From Andrena cerasifolii (lineage: Eukaryota; Arthropoda; Insecta; Hymenoptera; Andrenidae), in assembly GCF_050908995.1 (NCBI RefSeq), contig NC_135120.1:4601433-4665432 (forward strand): 64,000 nucleotides of DNA, read 5' to 3'. The notes beneath the pieces are model-generated. The model searched no databases and was not told the origin of the DNA. It was given only the letters and a program-made list of their open reading frames with translations. Shown here piece after piece: positions 43,874 to 56,295 of the stretch; the first letter of the stretch is position 1; each line of letters opens with the position of its first letter. The position numbers and the translations under genes were made by a program.

Positions 43874-45336
43874 CTATGTCTGCACGCATAGAACACTTGA
43901 CTTGCAACCTGAAAGATTATTTTGATAGTTCCCTTTGAGAACAAGTTTATTTTGTTCCGATAATCAATTCCCATACTTATCTTTGTTGTTGATAACTACA
44001 GTTGATTCTGGTTAAGCTGATAATTGCAGGGTTTGGGGAGTATTTTTATTTCGGGAGGTAGGAGAATTTCACACGTTCATTTTCGGCGCTTGAGAATAGG
44101 AGACCGGAAAGACATGGATAGCACTATCCATTAAACAGGGAAGAATGCCATGTTCCGCGTTTCTCATCGGATCTTCACAAAAATGACATCAATCGATTCC
44201 CTGTGTTTTCTTGATTAACAGACACCAAATTCCATAGGGAGCATGGGTATTGACTGTTATGTAATACAGAATAATACATGAATTCACCAGGAAATGATTG
44301 AACGACTTCTTGCTTTACCGTCAAATATTGTATGTGTGCCCTGATTGTACTCTTGCTTGAATGTTTATTACTCCTTTGGGTCGATTATAATCATATCAAG
44401 AAGGAATGTGTTTGCATCCTATTATCCCACAAACGAGTGGCCAATTTTGTCCAAAAGTATGGCATTTCTTAAACAGCTCTGCAACACCTGCAATTTGAGA
44501 TATAATTCGTTAACCCGGCAGGAGGTGCACCCCATATTGTAACGCAGGTTGTCGCTACCGGGTCAAAAATATCCAAAACTGAAACGTAAAAAACCACGGT
44601 TTCAGAATATTTTTTTGAACTTTGTAATTTTTATGTTAAAGTACAGTGTTTTAAGAATCAAAGAAAATTTATGAAATATCTTAAAATCTTTATTAAAGTT
44701 CTTTAAAAAATTGTGACAAAAACTCAGTCTTCACATTTTCGCAACTAGCGCCTCTGTGGTCAATTTTACCCAGTAGCGCCTCCCGCCGAGTTAAAAAAGT
44801 ATGTTTTCACTTCTGATCCTCTTCTAATACAGGAATTATTGGAATAGTGTGTGTGATCAATGATCTTCACATTAATGAGTATTTAGAAGTACCAATCTTT
44901 ATCCATAATGGGCAGTATTTTTGCCCGCAGGTAATTGAGTATGAATATGTACAATCAACGCAATGCCTTCTTACTTTTCCATGGTCCAACAGGGCAGTGA
45001 GGTTTTGTGGATTTACATGGCAGAGGATTCCAAGAGATTAAGGTCAGAGTAAATCTAATTCTAGAGTAGTCTAGAGGACAAACTCTAGATTATTATTATT
45101 GAGAAAATTACTTCAAATGTGTAGTGCATAAAGTAAAAAGTGACAGTGTACCTTTATACATCATCCGTGTATGGTATAAGCTATAACTTCATATATATCT
45201 GATTAGACTACTTTGTTCATTAACCAACTTAGATTAGGATTATTTAAAGATATATAGTTTAACCGCAATATTTTATAATGAATGGCAGCATTATTAATTT
45301 AATGTTATGAAAATCATTATCATTATTGGAAAATAA
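43874..45336. other. intergenic or intronic, no gene supported
   Basis: A segment at 44831-45041 stays open for 64 codons after an acceptor-like ATACAG (INDLHINEYLEVPIFI) but is not recognised. Otherwise AT-rich. Confidence 0.35.
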
Positions 45337-46029
45337 GGTAATTATTTAGAAGTTTTCCATTCTCACCGATTTCAATGATTTCAAGATCAAGATTCTGAAC
45401 AACGTTTTCCTATATATGTTACCTCCGCACGACCTTCGTTTTCGAGATATTTGCGAAAAACTTCTGTTGACTTATTCCGACGCAACGCATTCCACTTTCC
45501 AGCTTGTCCCGGGTATTAGTATTGGTTGGAGCTAGATTAGTGCGGGGGCGCATAAAGCATGATAGCGAACTGATGTGAGTTTAGAGATTTGAACCAGAAA
45601 CTTGCGGATGCCCGTCAACACCCCGACTCATATCGGTTCGCCACCATGCCTTACGCGCCCGCGAGCGGGCGCGCGCCCCCTGCACTATTCTAACCCCAAC
45701 CAATACTAATATACGGGACAAGTTGGAAAGTGGAATGCGTTGCTTCGGAATAAGTCAAAAGAAGTTTTTCGCAAATATCTCGGAAACGAAGGTCAGCTTC
45801 GTCATTTGTTTTGTCCCATGCTGGCACATACGCTGCCACGGACGCGTACTGTAGGTAGGTATGCGGCAGAATACATTGTGTAGTAGCAGCAGTTTTTCGC
45901 GAATATCTCGGAAACGAAGGTCGAGCGGCGGTAACATGTACAGGAAAAAGTTGTTCTGAATCGTGTCCCCGACAACATATCCAAAAATCATTAAAATCGG
46001 TGAGGATGGAAAACGTCTAAATAATTACC
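45337..46029. mobile_element. nested foldback, GGTAATTATTTAGA ends
   Basis: Outer arms GGTAATTATTTAGAAGTTTT and its inverse, with CACCGATTT following on both sides. Inside, a second inverted pair (ACGCATTCCACTTTCCAGC / CAACTTGGAAAGTGGAATG) folds around GC-rich CGCGCCCGCGAGCGGGCGCG near 45655. TCTCGGAAACGAAGGTC occurs in both right-hand arms. No coding capacity. Confidence 0.75.
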
Positions 46030-47187
46030 GAAAATAAATTGATAGTTTTCTTGTAATTTTTGTTTAAAAAAATCTGTAGAATTTTATAGTTCCCTTAAAT
46101 AAAAGAGGTACATTATTTGAAGCTGAAGTGTATAGTTGAAAGTTACACAAAATTATATATATATTTTTCTTTGTATAAAAGACTATACTGATAGCTTTAT
46201 GCACTTCCATTTTCAAGAATTATGCTTTTTGAAAAACAGAGAAGGTTATTACTTCCTAACATGATAGTTATTTGCCAATCAATGCAATGGTTTAAGACAT
46301 TGCCGAAATTAAATATTAATAAAAAGTCGCATGTTTTAATTATGGTGTTAAAAACTTGTTATATATTTTTGCTTGAAACTAATTGAGTAGATTTTCTACG
46401 TTGTGTATTTAAAATTTTTAAATCAGTATTTTAACTTTAATCTTTACAATTATTTATGTTTGATGTAAATTATTAGTTTGCTTTGTATGTGTTGCTATAA
46501 TACGTATTCTTATCAGATAATTTAAGTCAAAGGTTTGAACATCACTAAGATATTAGAATTCTAGGGATATATGAATATCTGAAAGTATAATATTGAGGAT
46601 TATATATGATTAAAGTTTGTATGTGTCTAGTGTGAAAATGCAAACTGAAATAATAAAAACAAACATAGAATTTTTCATTTCTGTAGAGAAAACAATATCT
46701 GTACTTTCTCTGTTATTAACACTTTGAGTGGCGCCAGATTTGGAGATATTATGACTTTTCAAGTCTGGCCTTTTGGAGCGATTGCTTCCATCGGGAAAGT
46801 TCCGTTCAGGTCGCTCCGCGCATTGACACATGCTAACACCAATGACAATTTAAACTTCTGTATGTAATTCGAATCGTTTCTGAGTTCCGTAGGCCAAAAA
46901 TGCATTATACGATTTCGTATATGATTACAAATAATTCGAATGAGGTAGTGTTTCGTTCTATTTTCGTCAGGAATCTCACCAATCCATTGGCGATACTTTT
47001 ACGAAGATCTGTTAGAGATGTCGCGTGAATGAAGGATCGCCGAGAAGCGGCCACGTATAATACAAAGTGAAGTCCGAGCTCGGTTTGTTCTCAAGGTCTA
47101 TAAATATTCGCGGACTTTCGGACAATACTTTCGATGCTTTCTAGAAAATATAAATGTGAAAACATGCCAAAATCCATGATGAATACA
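46030..47187. other. AT-rich intergenic, no gene
   Basis: Only short frames. A GC patch near 46735-46830 (TGGCGCCAGATTTGG, GGAGCGATTGC) has no recognisable identity. Confidence 0.4.
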
Positions 47188-47553
47188 CAGTGGCGGATTT
47201 AACAGGGCGGCTGATGAGCAGTTGCCGCCTAGGCCCCTGCATAGAAGGCCCCACAGGGCCCCATGAACAAAAAAAAAAAATTGATTAGGCATGGGTATCG
47301 AAACACTACATTTTTCCCGTGCTACTACACTTGCCCGTTTTTAGTAAACTACCTCCTTATTTTTCCGAAAAATGGACCCCGCCCAGAAGGACCCCCTAGG
47401 GCCCCATCTTCAAAAAAAAAAATATTCACTATACACTATATTTTTTTCTGCACTACTACACTTAGCCCGCTTTTAGTAAACTATTTATTTTCCCCAAAAG
47501 TGTGCCCGTCAGAACGTTTGCCACCTGGGCCTTTTTTCTTAAATCCGCCACTG
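47188..47553. mobile_element. hAT MITE with perfect 8-bp duplication
   Basis: Ends CAGTGGCGGATTTAA and its inverse TTAAATCCGCCACTG-like right end; TGAATACA flanks both sides (47180-47187, 47554-47561). The body holds two copies of a CACTACTACACTT-GCCCG-TTTTAGTAAACTA block, each followed by a GCCCC/GGGCC-rich stretch and poly-A. Confidence 0.9.
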
Positions 47554-47561
47554 TGAATACA

Positions 47562-48732
47562 CCTCTTTGGTCCTCATAAGCATTATTCTTGTATTGAAAT
47601 ATAGTTGTATTACTATAATTATTAGGGATTGAATCTTGTATAAAATCTACGCAATTACGTACAGAGTGTTTGACAGGTTTCCGTAAAACGTCTGCGTGTT
47701 TTGACTAAAAATGAGATACAATTGTTATATAAACTTAAATTCATAAATGTTTTATTAACGGTTTGAAACAAATTTATGAAACGTGAAGGAAATGCATGCA
47801 TAACCAAGTTCCGTTGGCCTCTATCGATACAAATCTGACACCGACTTATTATTGTATTTCTTAAAAGTCTCACAGGCACAGAGACGTTATGATTTGTCGT
47901 AAGACGAGATCGAGACGGGAGTTCGCGACGTGAAAACCAGAAGGTTCTATCTGAGTTTTGGGTCATTTTTCAGGGCAATATTTTTAAAGTTTAAAACTTT
48001 CTCTACCCTTATCAGATAATAGAAAAAGGAAAGTAAACACAAGCAAAATAAGCATACCTTATTTCTATATTAGAATGTGAGAACTTTATGTTTAAAAGTT
48101 TAACACAACCTTTTACAAAACATTTTTTATTAATTTGTTACATTCACGTAGAACCTTTTGATACTGAAACATAACTCCCTCTTATTTCCAAAGGGTTCTT
48201 TATTTTAAAATTGTTTTCTGACAATCAACATTCACTGTAGGCATCCACTTAAATATACTTTTTATATCATTCACTTTTTCTTTACATAAGGTAGGCTTAG
48301 ATTTAGTTTGCTTTGCATCTGGAAATGTTTTTGTGGAGATGTTGCGAGTGGTTTGTTGCCTTGAAATACAAACTTTATTCCACTTGTCAGAACCATGACT
48401 TAGCTTGTATCTGACATTGTATATATCAGTTTTTTGAACATGTACCTGGTAAACTTTAGTATATATAGAATCTTTATATAAACAAAATTCTTTACTGGTG
48501 ATTGAAAGTCGAAAAAAATTACTGGAGTTCATCTGTACTACGTGGTAAGGGTGTTTTCAATGTTTGAGTGAAAGTTGTCAACTTCTTGAATACATGAATA
48601 TTCAGGTGTTGAATACTTTAAAGTGATAAACTGAATATTTGAGTTCTTTTCTAGAAACGATGCAATAACAAAAGAAATAAAGGAGTTTCAATTTTGTGGT
48701 ACGCATTTGAATAGTGTATACAGATTTCTCTA
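47562..48732. other. intergenic, one unassigned frame
   Basis: A minus-strand frame at 48200-48532 (110 codons, begins MNSSNFFRLSITSKEF) is open but unrecognised and may be chance. Near 47930-47960 the minus strand encodes SDRTFWFSRREL, a peptide repeated on the plus strand at 49870. Confidence 0.35.
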
Positions 48733-49168
48733 ACAAGGGAACATCCCTAACCCGGAAATTAAAAAAATTCTGAAATTTTGTGAATATATAAGGAATTTCC
48801 TCCTGACGCAATTTTTGTTTATTGCCCAAATTCACTCTAAGGGTGTGTAATTGACCCCTGAAAATCCGGTTATTTTCCGATTTTGTGTTATAACTCGTTA
48901 ACTGTAAAATATTTTTTTTACCAAATTATAGATCTAATTAAGAGAAGTAACTTTTGTTTTGAAACTTTCCTTCTATCTCTTACAGTTCGTGAGTTATAAC
49001 AAAATAGGAAAATAGCCGAATATTCAGGTGTCAATTTAATTTCACCCCCTTCGAGTGAATTTTGGCAGCAAACAAAAATTGCGTTTGTAATCAGGAGGAA
49101 ATCCGCTACATATTCACAAAGTTTCAGAATTTTTTGCATTTTCGGGTTGGGTATCTTCCTTTCCTTGT
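48733..49168. mobile_element. palindromic element, AAGGGAACATCCCTAACCC ends
   Basis: Left arm (ACCCGGAAATT...TTTTGTGAATAT...TTTCCTCCTGA...CAATTTTTGTTT) pairs with the right arm across about 190 bp each, around an AT-rich centre at 48900-48960. Confidence 0.75.
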
Positions 49169-51729
49169 AAGTGTCTTTATTACTGCACTTGATATGTTAT
49201 TTTCTGGCTGACCACACAATCTCTCATGCTAAATAGCACAATAGCCATTCTTTTCATTTCCATCTGCAGCATAGGCAGTTAGATTGTAAACGTTTAGTTT
49301 ACGCTTATAAAAGAAACAATTAAACATTTCCCCTAGGTAATCCTATAAGGTTTTGGAGATCAAAGCATACAACGAAAGTTTTACTGTCTCTGTCTTTTTT
49401 TATTTCATCTCTCATAAATGTTTTTTCAACCACATGATTTCCATATTTTTGTATCAATTCATTTGTCAATCTGTTTTCTTATTTAGCCATTATGTAGGTA
49501 CTCCTCACATATCATATGTGTCGGATTTAGGGGATTTTCACTAAAGTCTCACGCTTCTTCTGAATAAGTTTGTATTATATTAGGTAACGTCATTTTACAA
49601 AATGTTTAAACTTTAAAAAAAAACAATAAGAGAACGCAAAACAATACTATCAACATAAACAATGTATTCCATATCGTGAGGATGCTAATAAAGTCAGGTT
49701 ACAGGGAATTCCCCGTTTTGCTAGAATTTCAAAATAGAACCATTTGGTTCTCAGTGCTGCAACTTTTTTGCACATAGAACTAAATTTCCCTTAGGATAAC
49801 TAAAAAATATTATTTCGAATAGAGTGATGAAAGAATAATTTTCAAACAAAAAGTGCAAAAGTGAAAAAAAATCAGATAGAACCCTCTGGTTTTCACGTCA
49901 CGAGTTGTAGCGTGGAATATTGGAATAATCTGTTTATTGCACAAGTAAGACGTATACTCAACATTCAGAAACTAAACATGTATTCTAAAAAAAGCTTGAA
50001 ATACTCGGTGTTAAATCCCGTGATTGAGCTGAACTCGTTCAGGTTTGTTAATTTTGCACCTTGAGTGCCGACTAGAAGGACCACTCTCAAACAGGGACAA
50101 TGTTCAAGTAGATTTTCAAACTTTTTATTTTAACACAAACTTAATGTAGAATTTAACAATATGAGATGTTGAAAGAAAACTGTGGAATTCGTCTGATACA
50201 ATTTAAAGACGAAGGTCGCGTATTCGATTGTACGAAAATGGCGTCTATGTTACAAGAGTTCTGTGTATATCCAACGAAAACTAATTGACTTCTGTCCGTG
50301 GTTTTGTCGTCGTGTTTCCTCCAAGGCCCTCAACCCTCCTTCCCGGTCTGGAAAAATGGGCCTTGCCCAATCAGCGGCCTGCGACTTCGCAACCCCTTCC
50401 ATGGCGCCTTCTTAGGGTGGGATACGTTGGCGTTGGCCTCCTCTGCATGATGGTCTTGACTCGGCAACGCGTGGGAAAAACCCCGAGCCTTGACGTCACG
50501 GCGACCCATTAACCGATGAAAACCGTTGAACGGTCGGACCCATGGTGGGCCCTCAAGAACCCGATCCTCATGGTCTGGGATGCGTCAACTCGCCGTATTC
50601 CAAACCGACAGCACGAGTCAAGGACTATTTATTCTAATAGAGTTATGTTTTCCGCATCTCCTTTAGAGTTGCGGATGGGAATGGTTTTCGACTGAACAAA
50701 TAATACAATCGACGTGGACTGGATAATGTACGGCTAAACACCCGGGGAGGTTTATAATACCGTAACGCACGAGTCGCGACCATTACCGGGAGTGCTTCTG
50801 TCGCTCGGCCTTCTCGAAGGCTCTCTCTCACACACAACTTCCCGTTATCGGCCCGCACACACGCGTGGCCGCCACACACACACACACACACATGACCGCC
50901 GCAGCCATGCTGAGATACCGATGGCTCTATGTTCCGGTTTCGCGTATCTTTAACATTAGCGACTTGTTGTGAGACGGTTGTGTCACAGGTGGTGTAATCT
51001 CTCCTATAGGTCATTCCACGCTAAATCGGTCACTTTTTTCCCTCGATGTTTGGGATTTTCTTCAAAACGGAATGTTGCAGTTCCCGTGACATTAGGGGGA
51101 GTTAAGACATCATTTTGCCGATTTCGAATTTGTTTAAAAAATTAGGACCTTGATTTTGCAAGTTTTGCTTATTTTCGTGAAAATGGGATGTACTTATGAA
51201 ATTTTTATCTCGGATACTATTTGTCGGATATAGTTTTAGGTAAGTGTCATGTTACACGTAAAGCTGGATCCAGTCCTGAATGCGTATACACTGAGCAGGC
51301 TAAGCGCGCACGAATAACGCATGCGGAGGGGTCGAAAGTGCCATTGTGTCTATCTTCACCAACTTCTGTGCTTAGCTTACCCCACTCCGCAGTCGTAAAG
51401 ATGCCATCGAAGGAACTCTTCCTCGTGGAGAGACACAGGAAGAAAAGGGATAGTCCGCTGACTACGCGTGTGTAAGGTCCGGTTGCCCGGAGACAACTGA
51501 GCGTCACTGGTTCCTGAGAGGAGAGCGGCGTCCCCTCGAGTGTAGGATAGGTGGGGGTTCGTTATTAGGGAGTAAAGGACTGAAATCCAAACTTTTAAAT
51601 TTAACAATGGCTATTTTATTTAGAAGTAGTACTTATTGTTTATAACGATAATAACAAATTAATATTGCTTACAGCTATGATTACATATATTTTATGTTTT
51701 TGGGTTTTTTAGATTTTATTTTATGTCAT
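49169..51729. other. intergenic, no gene supported
   Basis: Contains a (CA)n microsatellite at 50873-50892, a GC-rich unassigned block at 50290-50640, and the plus-strand SDRTLWFSRHEL peptide at about 49873-49908. Frames of 120 codons here overlap microsatellite sequence and were not accepted as genes. Confidence 0.45.
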
Positions 51730-52059
51730 TTATGTATTAGAGACCGTTTTAGAAGCGGGCGCGTACCCTTTGGCAACGTCTGCTGTAAGAACGGCCGCTA
51801 CCGTTTTCGGAGCGGGCTCGTTACTCTTGGCAGAGTTTTGTTCGATGCTCTTCGAAATCTCGCTTTTACCAAGTGCTTCGGCCGCTACCGTCACCGGAGC
51901 GGGCGCGTTGCCTTTGCAGAAGCGAGGTCCTACAGTCTTTGAATGTTCAGTCCTAAGAGGAACATCAATATCTTTTATACTCTGAAAATCCGTCGCTACC
52001 GTTCTGGAGCGAACGGGTCTTTGCTGGTTGGTACTTGGCTGTCTCTCAAATATGAGCAT
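51730..52059 (-). CDS. small Ala/Lys/Pro-rich protein behind a TATA promoter
   Basis: A 109-codon frame on the minus strand begins with MLIFERQPSTNQQRP about 57 bases downstream of a clear TATA box and ends at 51730. The protein has no signal peptide or membrane segment. It contains a degenerate repeat: KGNAPAPVTVAA, KSNEPAPKTVAA, KGYAPASKTVSN, spaced by about 25-30 residues, which suggests internal duplication. It is basic and not recognised. No splice site is needed. The strong core promoter is the main reason to list it; a TE-derived transcript is an alternative. Confidence 0.35.
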   Translation of the reverse strand: MLIFERQPSTNQQRPVRSRTVATDFQSIKDIDVPLRTEHSKTVGPRFCKGNAPAPVTVAAEALGKSEISKSIEQNSAKSNEPAPKTVAAVLTADVAKGYAPASKTVSNT

Positions 52060-52105
52060 CCACTAGCTGTACTGAGCCTTGACTGATTTACTGTGCTGCG
52101 TGCAC

Positions 52106-52118
52106 CCCCTTTTATACT
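52106..52118 (-). promoter_or_regulatory. TATA box (GTATAAAAGGGGG)
   Basis: Canonical TATAAAAG on the minus strand, followed about 30 bases on by an initiator-like TCAGT and then by the ATG at 52059. It fits the small Ala/Lys/Pro-rich frame. Confidence 0.5.
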
Positions 52119-52374
52119 CCAGAATTGATAACGTGGCGCACGCGCAATGAATCGTTTTACAACTTATTTGTTTAATACATTGTATTTTATCCTAAATTCT
52201 TATTAATACTTATTATTTAAATATTTTTAAGATTTATGTAATATTTATTTCTCTAATATTTGTTTGGATCATAGTTTAAATATAAAACATGTACAAGAAG
52301 TCCGCGTGATGATATGCAATGGTTCTACATTATCGACGGTCGGTAACGCTAGGTTCAAGTCCGCGTGGGACGTT

Positions 52375-52735
52375 ACACGTGGTTTCGCTTGCGTCGTCCT
52401 CCCTTTAAACTAAACACGGATCCCTTATCTATCGAGTATAAACACGCGCTCAAATTTTAAAACAAAAGTACGCGTTGACGTATTCCGTGCGAGAGAAGGT
52501 AGGCCTCGGGGAGGAGATATTGCTGTGAAGAGGGCCTCTTCAAGAGAACGGCTGTTTGGGAGGGATGCAGAGCAGATTGGTTAGATTAGGACTAATCGAA
52601 CTTCAAGCCCACCTTCTCTCGCACGGAATACGTCAACGCGTACTTTTATTTTGATATTGGAGTGCGTGTATGTACTGAAGCGATAAGGGATCCGTCTCTA
52701 ATTTGAAGGGAAGACGACGCAGGTGGGGTCATTCC
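52375..52735. repeat. foldback repeat with ~125-bp arms
   Basis: CACGGATCCCTTATC...AGTACGCGTTGACGTATTCC...GAGAGAAGGT (52375-52505) pairs with its inverse at 52608-52735. The spacer has GGGAGGGATGCAGAGCAGATTGG-like sequence, similar in style to the CAGGGTGTCCC foldback centres. Confidence 0.75.
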
Positions 52736-53730
52736 CAGTGAGTGGATTATCCTTTTTCATCCTGTACCCCTCAACGGAGCGTATTGCTGCCCCCGCGAGT
52801 ATTCTCGTGTTATTTTTTAATACAGCAGCGATAACAAGAACGGTATTCATGTCATTGTTCAGATCTAACCCATAACCCAATAACCCCTTTTTATGGAATA
52901 TAATATAGTACGACTGCGTTAATACAGTTTATTGTGGACCGAACATTGGGGTTTTTTCATGCACCACTAGACGACCAAGCGTTTCCACCTACCTGTAACC
53001 AGGTGCATCGCGCGACGTTTGTTACCGTGCCCCAACTACACACAGTTTTTCAATCTCCGTTAATTAAAGACGCTTATTGGATAGGGAATAGACCACAGAG
53101 TAAGAATAAGGACATATTTTTTCACATTCTTTTACACTTTAACCGGACATCAAATTTGCAAAAGAAAGGCATTTCTATTATGTATATGTTGCAAACACCT
53201 CTCTCGGAGTACAAAAACAATTCATTCACACATCCTTCGTGATTAAAAGAAAAATACACAAGTCCGTACCTTCAATAATTAAGGAGATTAAAATTGATTT
53301 CTGAAGCCGTTTCGTAAAAATAATCGAAATCTTTGATGATTTGTATTTTTTAAACAATTTCGAATCTGGAAAAATGAGGACTTAGCCCTCGCTAATTTCG
53401 TATGGGCTACAATATATTTCAATAGTATTATGAAAATCCCAAACATTGAGGATTTGAGAAAAGTATCTCATCTGCTTCTATCATCCACGCTGAGCGCAAT
53501 GCACTCCAAACTTCCTTTGATGTGTGGAAGAAAGCCGACAACGGTCAGCTCAGGCCATGTGCTTTCGCCGGCATTCGCAAGTCGGGTCGCATGCGTCGAG
53601 TCATCACGAATGACACGTCCACACTAGCATATACGTTCACGCTCGCCCTTTCCGCTTCAGCTGTCCACATTAGAATGTTCGTGCGTGTTCAGCCTTACTC
53701 AACGTATACTCATTCAGATCTGTACCCGGC
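52736..53730. other. intergenic, no gene supported
   Basis: A plus-strand frame at 52934-53242 (102 codons) and GC-richer sequence at 53480-53700 are unrecognised. Confidence 0.35.
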
Positions 53731-53957
53731 TTAAGGGGGATTGCGCCTTGTTGGACCGAAAATAGGTAATTTTCTGTGCGTTTTTTTGTACAAAAACAGT
53801 TCGCCAAATTAATTTGAGGTTGGGCAAGCTATTTTATTGTATCTTAAACTATGGTTCTGCATTTTTGTGTGACAGTGAAAGAAAACATGGCTGATATAGA
53901 GAGAGAGAGCGTTGAAAAATAATCAGGTGGTCCTGGCGTTGACGGAAACTACTGTAA

Positions 53958-54242
53958 GGGTTATCTGAAACAAAAAAGAAAAGAAAAGAGATTCTTAATT
54001 TATATGAATGTGGTTATTCGTGGTAGTACATGCAGTAAGAAAAATAAAAAAATGTTAAAATGGCAACCTTTTGAAGAAGATGAAGCGCCTTGATTTGAGT
54101 CTGAAAAAGGTTTTGCACCAAAATCGGGAAAACTTCTTTAAATGAAAAAGAAACGGTAACAGATACGACAATAAATCTACTACCACAGCCACATTCATAT
54201 AGATTAAGAATCTCTTTTCCTTTTTGTGTTTCAAATAACCCT
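53958..54242. repeat. inverted repeat inside outer TTAA element
   Basis: GGTTATCTGAAACAAAAAAG...AGAGATTCTTAAT...ATATGAATGTGG at 53958-54028 pairs with its inverse at 54178-54242. Confidence 0.75.
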
Positions 54243-54249
54243 TACAGTA

Positions 54250-56084
54250 CAGGGTCATCCGTTAAAACTGCAACCTACGCGCGTGCGAAGAGACGAAAGT
54301 GGCAACACCGCCTCACGGACGCATTCCACTACAACCATTCACTGGCCCGGCGTTCGGAGGGTTGCCAGCGACCGCTGGACAGCAGTGATGCCCGAGCTTC
54401 GAAAATTTTAGGATGGTCTCTTTCAAATTAACGTCGCAAAGAGCTATTTGAAATTTCCCGGACCGGGTTGAAGAATTTGGGACCTTTTTCGTATAACTTT
54501 TGAACTATAAAAGATATCGGAATGCAATTTGCGCTAAAAAATGTGGAAAAATTATTCCCTCTCAATGATGGATAATTTAAAATATTTTACGTTTACATAA
54601 TTTTTCTTTTATCAATTTTTTAACCACAATTGTTGTGAAAAGCTTTTGCAAACTGTTTATTTGCTACTGTATTTAATGCGCTTTTTAAAATTCACGGCGT
54701 TGATAAACAATAGGCCAGTAGTTTCTGTATCATTACTTTCATAAATTGAGAAATTAAATTTTTATTCAATTATGTGTTAGTTCTGCAAACCTCAGAATCT
54801 ATTTTCTGGTCTTCTTTTTTTATAATTGTATTCTTAATGTAGTGCATGAATAAATCGGACGCAACGGGTAACTAATGGGGCGTGTCTTTGATTGTAGCGG
54901 TGTTTAAATTTTTTCTACAATTTTTGTGTCTGAATGTTTTACCCTTTTAGCTACTCAACGCCATGCCTATACCGGCTTCTGTTAATGTCATTTTTTGTAA
55001 GGATGCGCCATTATTGTGGCTTATACACGCAGGTGGTGAAAATTCTCTCCGTATAGGGGTATCCGCCGTGGTCAACTCTGTCGTAGCTAAATTGTTTAAA
55101 TTAAGACGCGTACGAGACCAGTCGGCATTGTTTTCAAACCTCATTACAATAATTTGAGTTGCGAGTGGTAAACCCATCATAAAAGCGGAGCGCGCGGCTT
55201 GCTTACCTGAGCCGGGAAATTCCGCACAGCTCTTTGCGACGTTAATTTGAAAGAGATGTGACCGTCTCCGGTGTCGAAACGGTAATCAGTCGGTATGTCC
55301 GGGTTCGGCGAATGATCAGTCGTGTATTTAAAGAAATAACAGTTGTTTATTAGTTAGTACAGGTGTGCGGTATGGGTCCGGTTGCGTCCGGTCTCGTGCG
55401 ATGACTCCGGTACGGCTAGTCGCGGCTGAGCGTTTTCTCGCGGCGGCGACTTCGACGTGCGTGGGAAGTAGGATGCGGAGTTTGTGGCACGTTCTACCCT
55501 GGAGGGCTTATAAGGCGCGTCCGTGCGGAAGTCGTATACTAGAGGTTCAGAGTGCAATAGGGTTTTCTGGCCTAACGGGCGCGGAGACACCTCTCTGACG
55601 AAGGTAGGGCGCATGATTGCTCTTGGCCTATTTCGAATAGAGGCTACTAATGGCACAGTACAGCGAGGGCCGACACTAATAACACACCTCGGGAGTTCCA
55701 AAAAGCGAGCGCTGGATTTACTGCGTGAAGCGGTATAGCTATCATGCACCAGTGGTCCTGATTTCGTTCGCCGCGGCCTTTATATCGCGAGGCCGTACAT
55801 CTTCGCTCGCGAGAACCACCGCGGGGCCGCGGCCGCCTAGTGGCCGCGGTGCGAACTACGTCTACTTTCTTGACGCCGTACGCTCGCGCGGCGCATGACG
55901 TGACTACATCACAGAGACCATCCGAAAAATTTCGAAACTCGGGCATCACTGCTGTCCAGCGGTCACTGGCAGCTCTCCGAACGCCGGGCCGGTGAATGGT
56001 TGTATTGGAGTGCGTCCGTGAGGCGGTGTTGCCATTTTCGTCTGTTCGCGTGCGCGTAGGTTGCAGTTTTAACGGATGACCCTG
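54250..56084. mobile_element. TA-target element with ~171-bp terminal repeats, middle layer
   Basis: Ends CAGGGTCATCCGTTAAAAC in inverted copies extend through GCGTTCGGAG, CAGCAGTGATGCCCGAG and GGATGGTCTC. TA flanks both sides (54248-54249, 56085-56086). The GC-rich middle (55256-55913) has frames on both strands but nothing recognised. Confidence 0.85.
54418..55255. mobile_element. inner palindrome-ended insertion
   Basis: CTCTTTCAAATTAACGTCGC...AAAGAGCT at the left matches its inverse at 55228-55255. It starts exactly where the left terminal repeat of the middle element ends. No target duplication could be confirmed. Confidence 0.55.
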
Positions 56085-56295
56085 TACTTTCCGCCAACGC
56101 CGGGACCACTCGATTTTTATTCACCGCTCACAGTCAGCACTCTGTATCTGCCATCTTTGTTTTCACTACCACACAAGAATTTAGAACAATAAAACAGCCT
56201 GCCAAATATCGAATTAATTTATCGCGCCGTTTTTTAATAAAAAAATCACAAAGAATTACCTATTTTCGGCCCAACAAGGCGCAAATCCCCCTTAA

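Larger units (their letters stand above)
53735..56291. mobile_element. TTAA-target element, outer layer of a triple nest
   Basis: Ends GGGGGATTGCGCCTTGTTGG and, inverted, GGGGGATTTGCGCCTTGTTG continue to match for about 37 bp (through CCGAAAATAGGTAATT). TTAA flanks both sides (53731-53734, 56292-56295). Its own sequence is 53735-54247 and 56087-56291; the centre is other insertions. No transposase. Confidence 0.9.

Noticed and set aside
47208..47230. CTGATGAGCAG in the hAT MITE as a hammerhead core
   Set aside because: No pairing stem II and no GAAA follow.
50643..51014. 123-codon minus-strand frame with Cys/Val repeats
   Set aside because: The Cys/Val run is the (CA)n microsatellite; the rest has no recognisable domain.
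52301..52375. GGTTCAAGTCC resembling a tRNA T-arm/B box
   Set aside because: No proper acceptor stem, D-arm or anticodon arm could be folded; the similarity is confined to the 11-mer and a repeated AAGTCCGCGTG.
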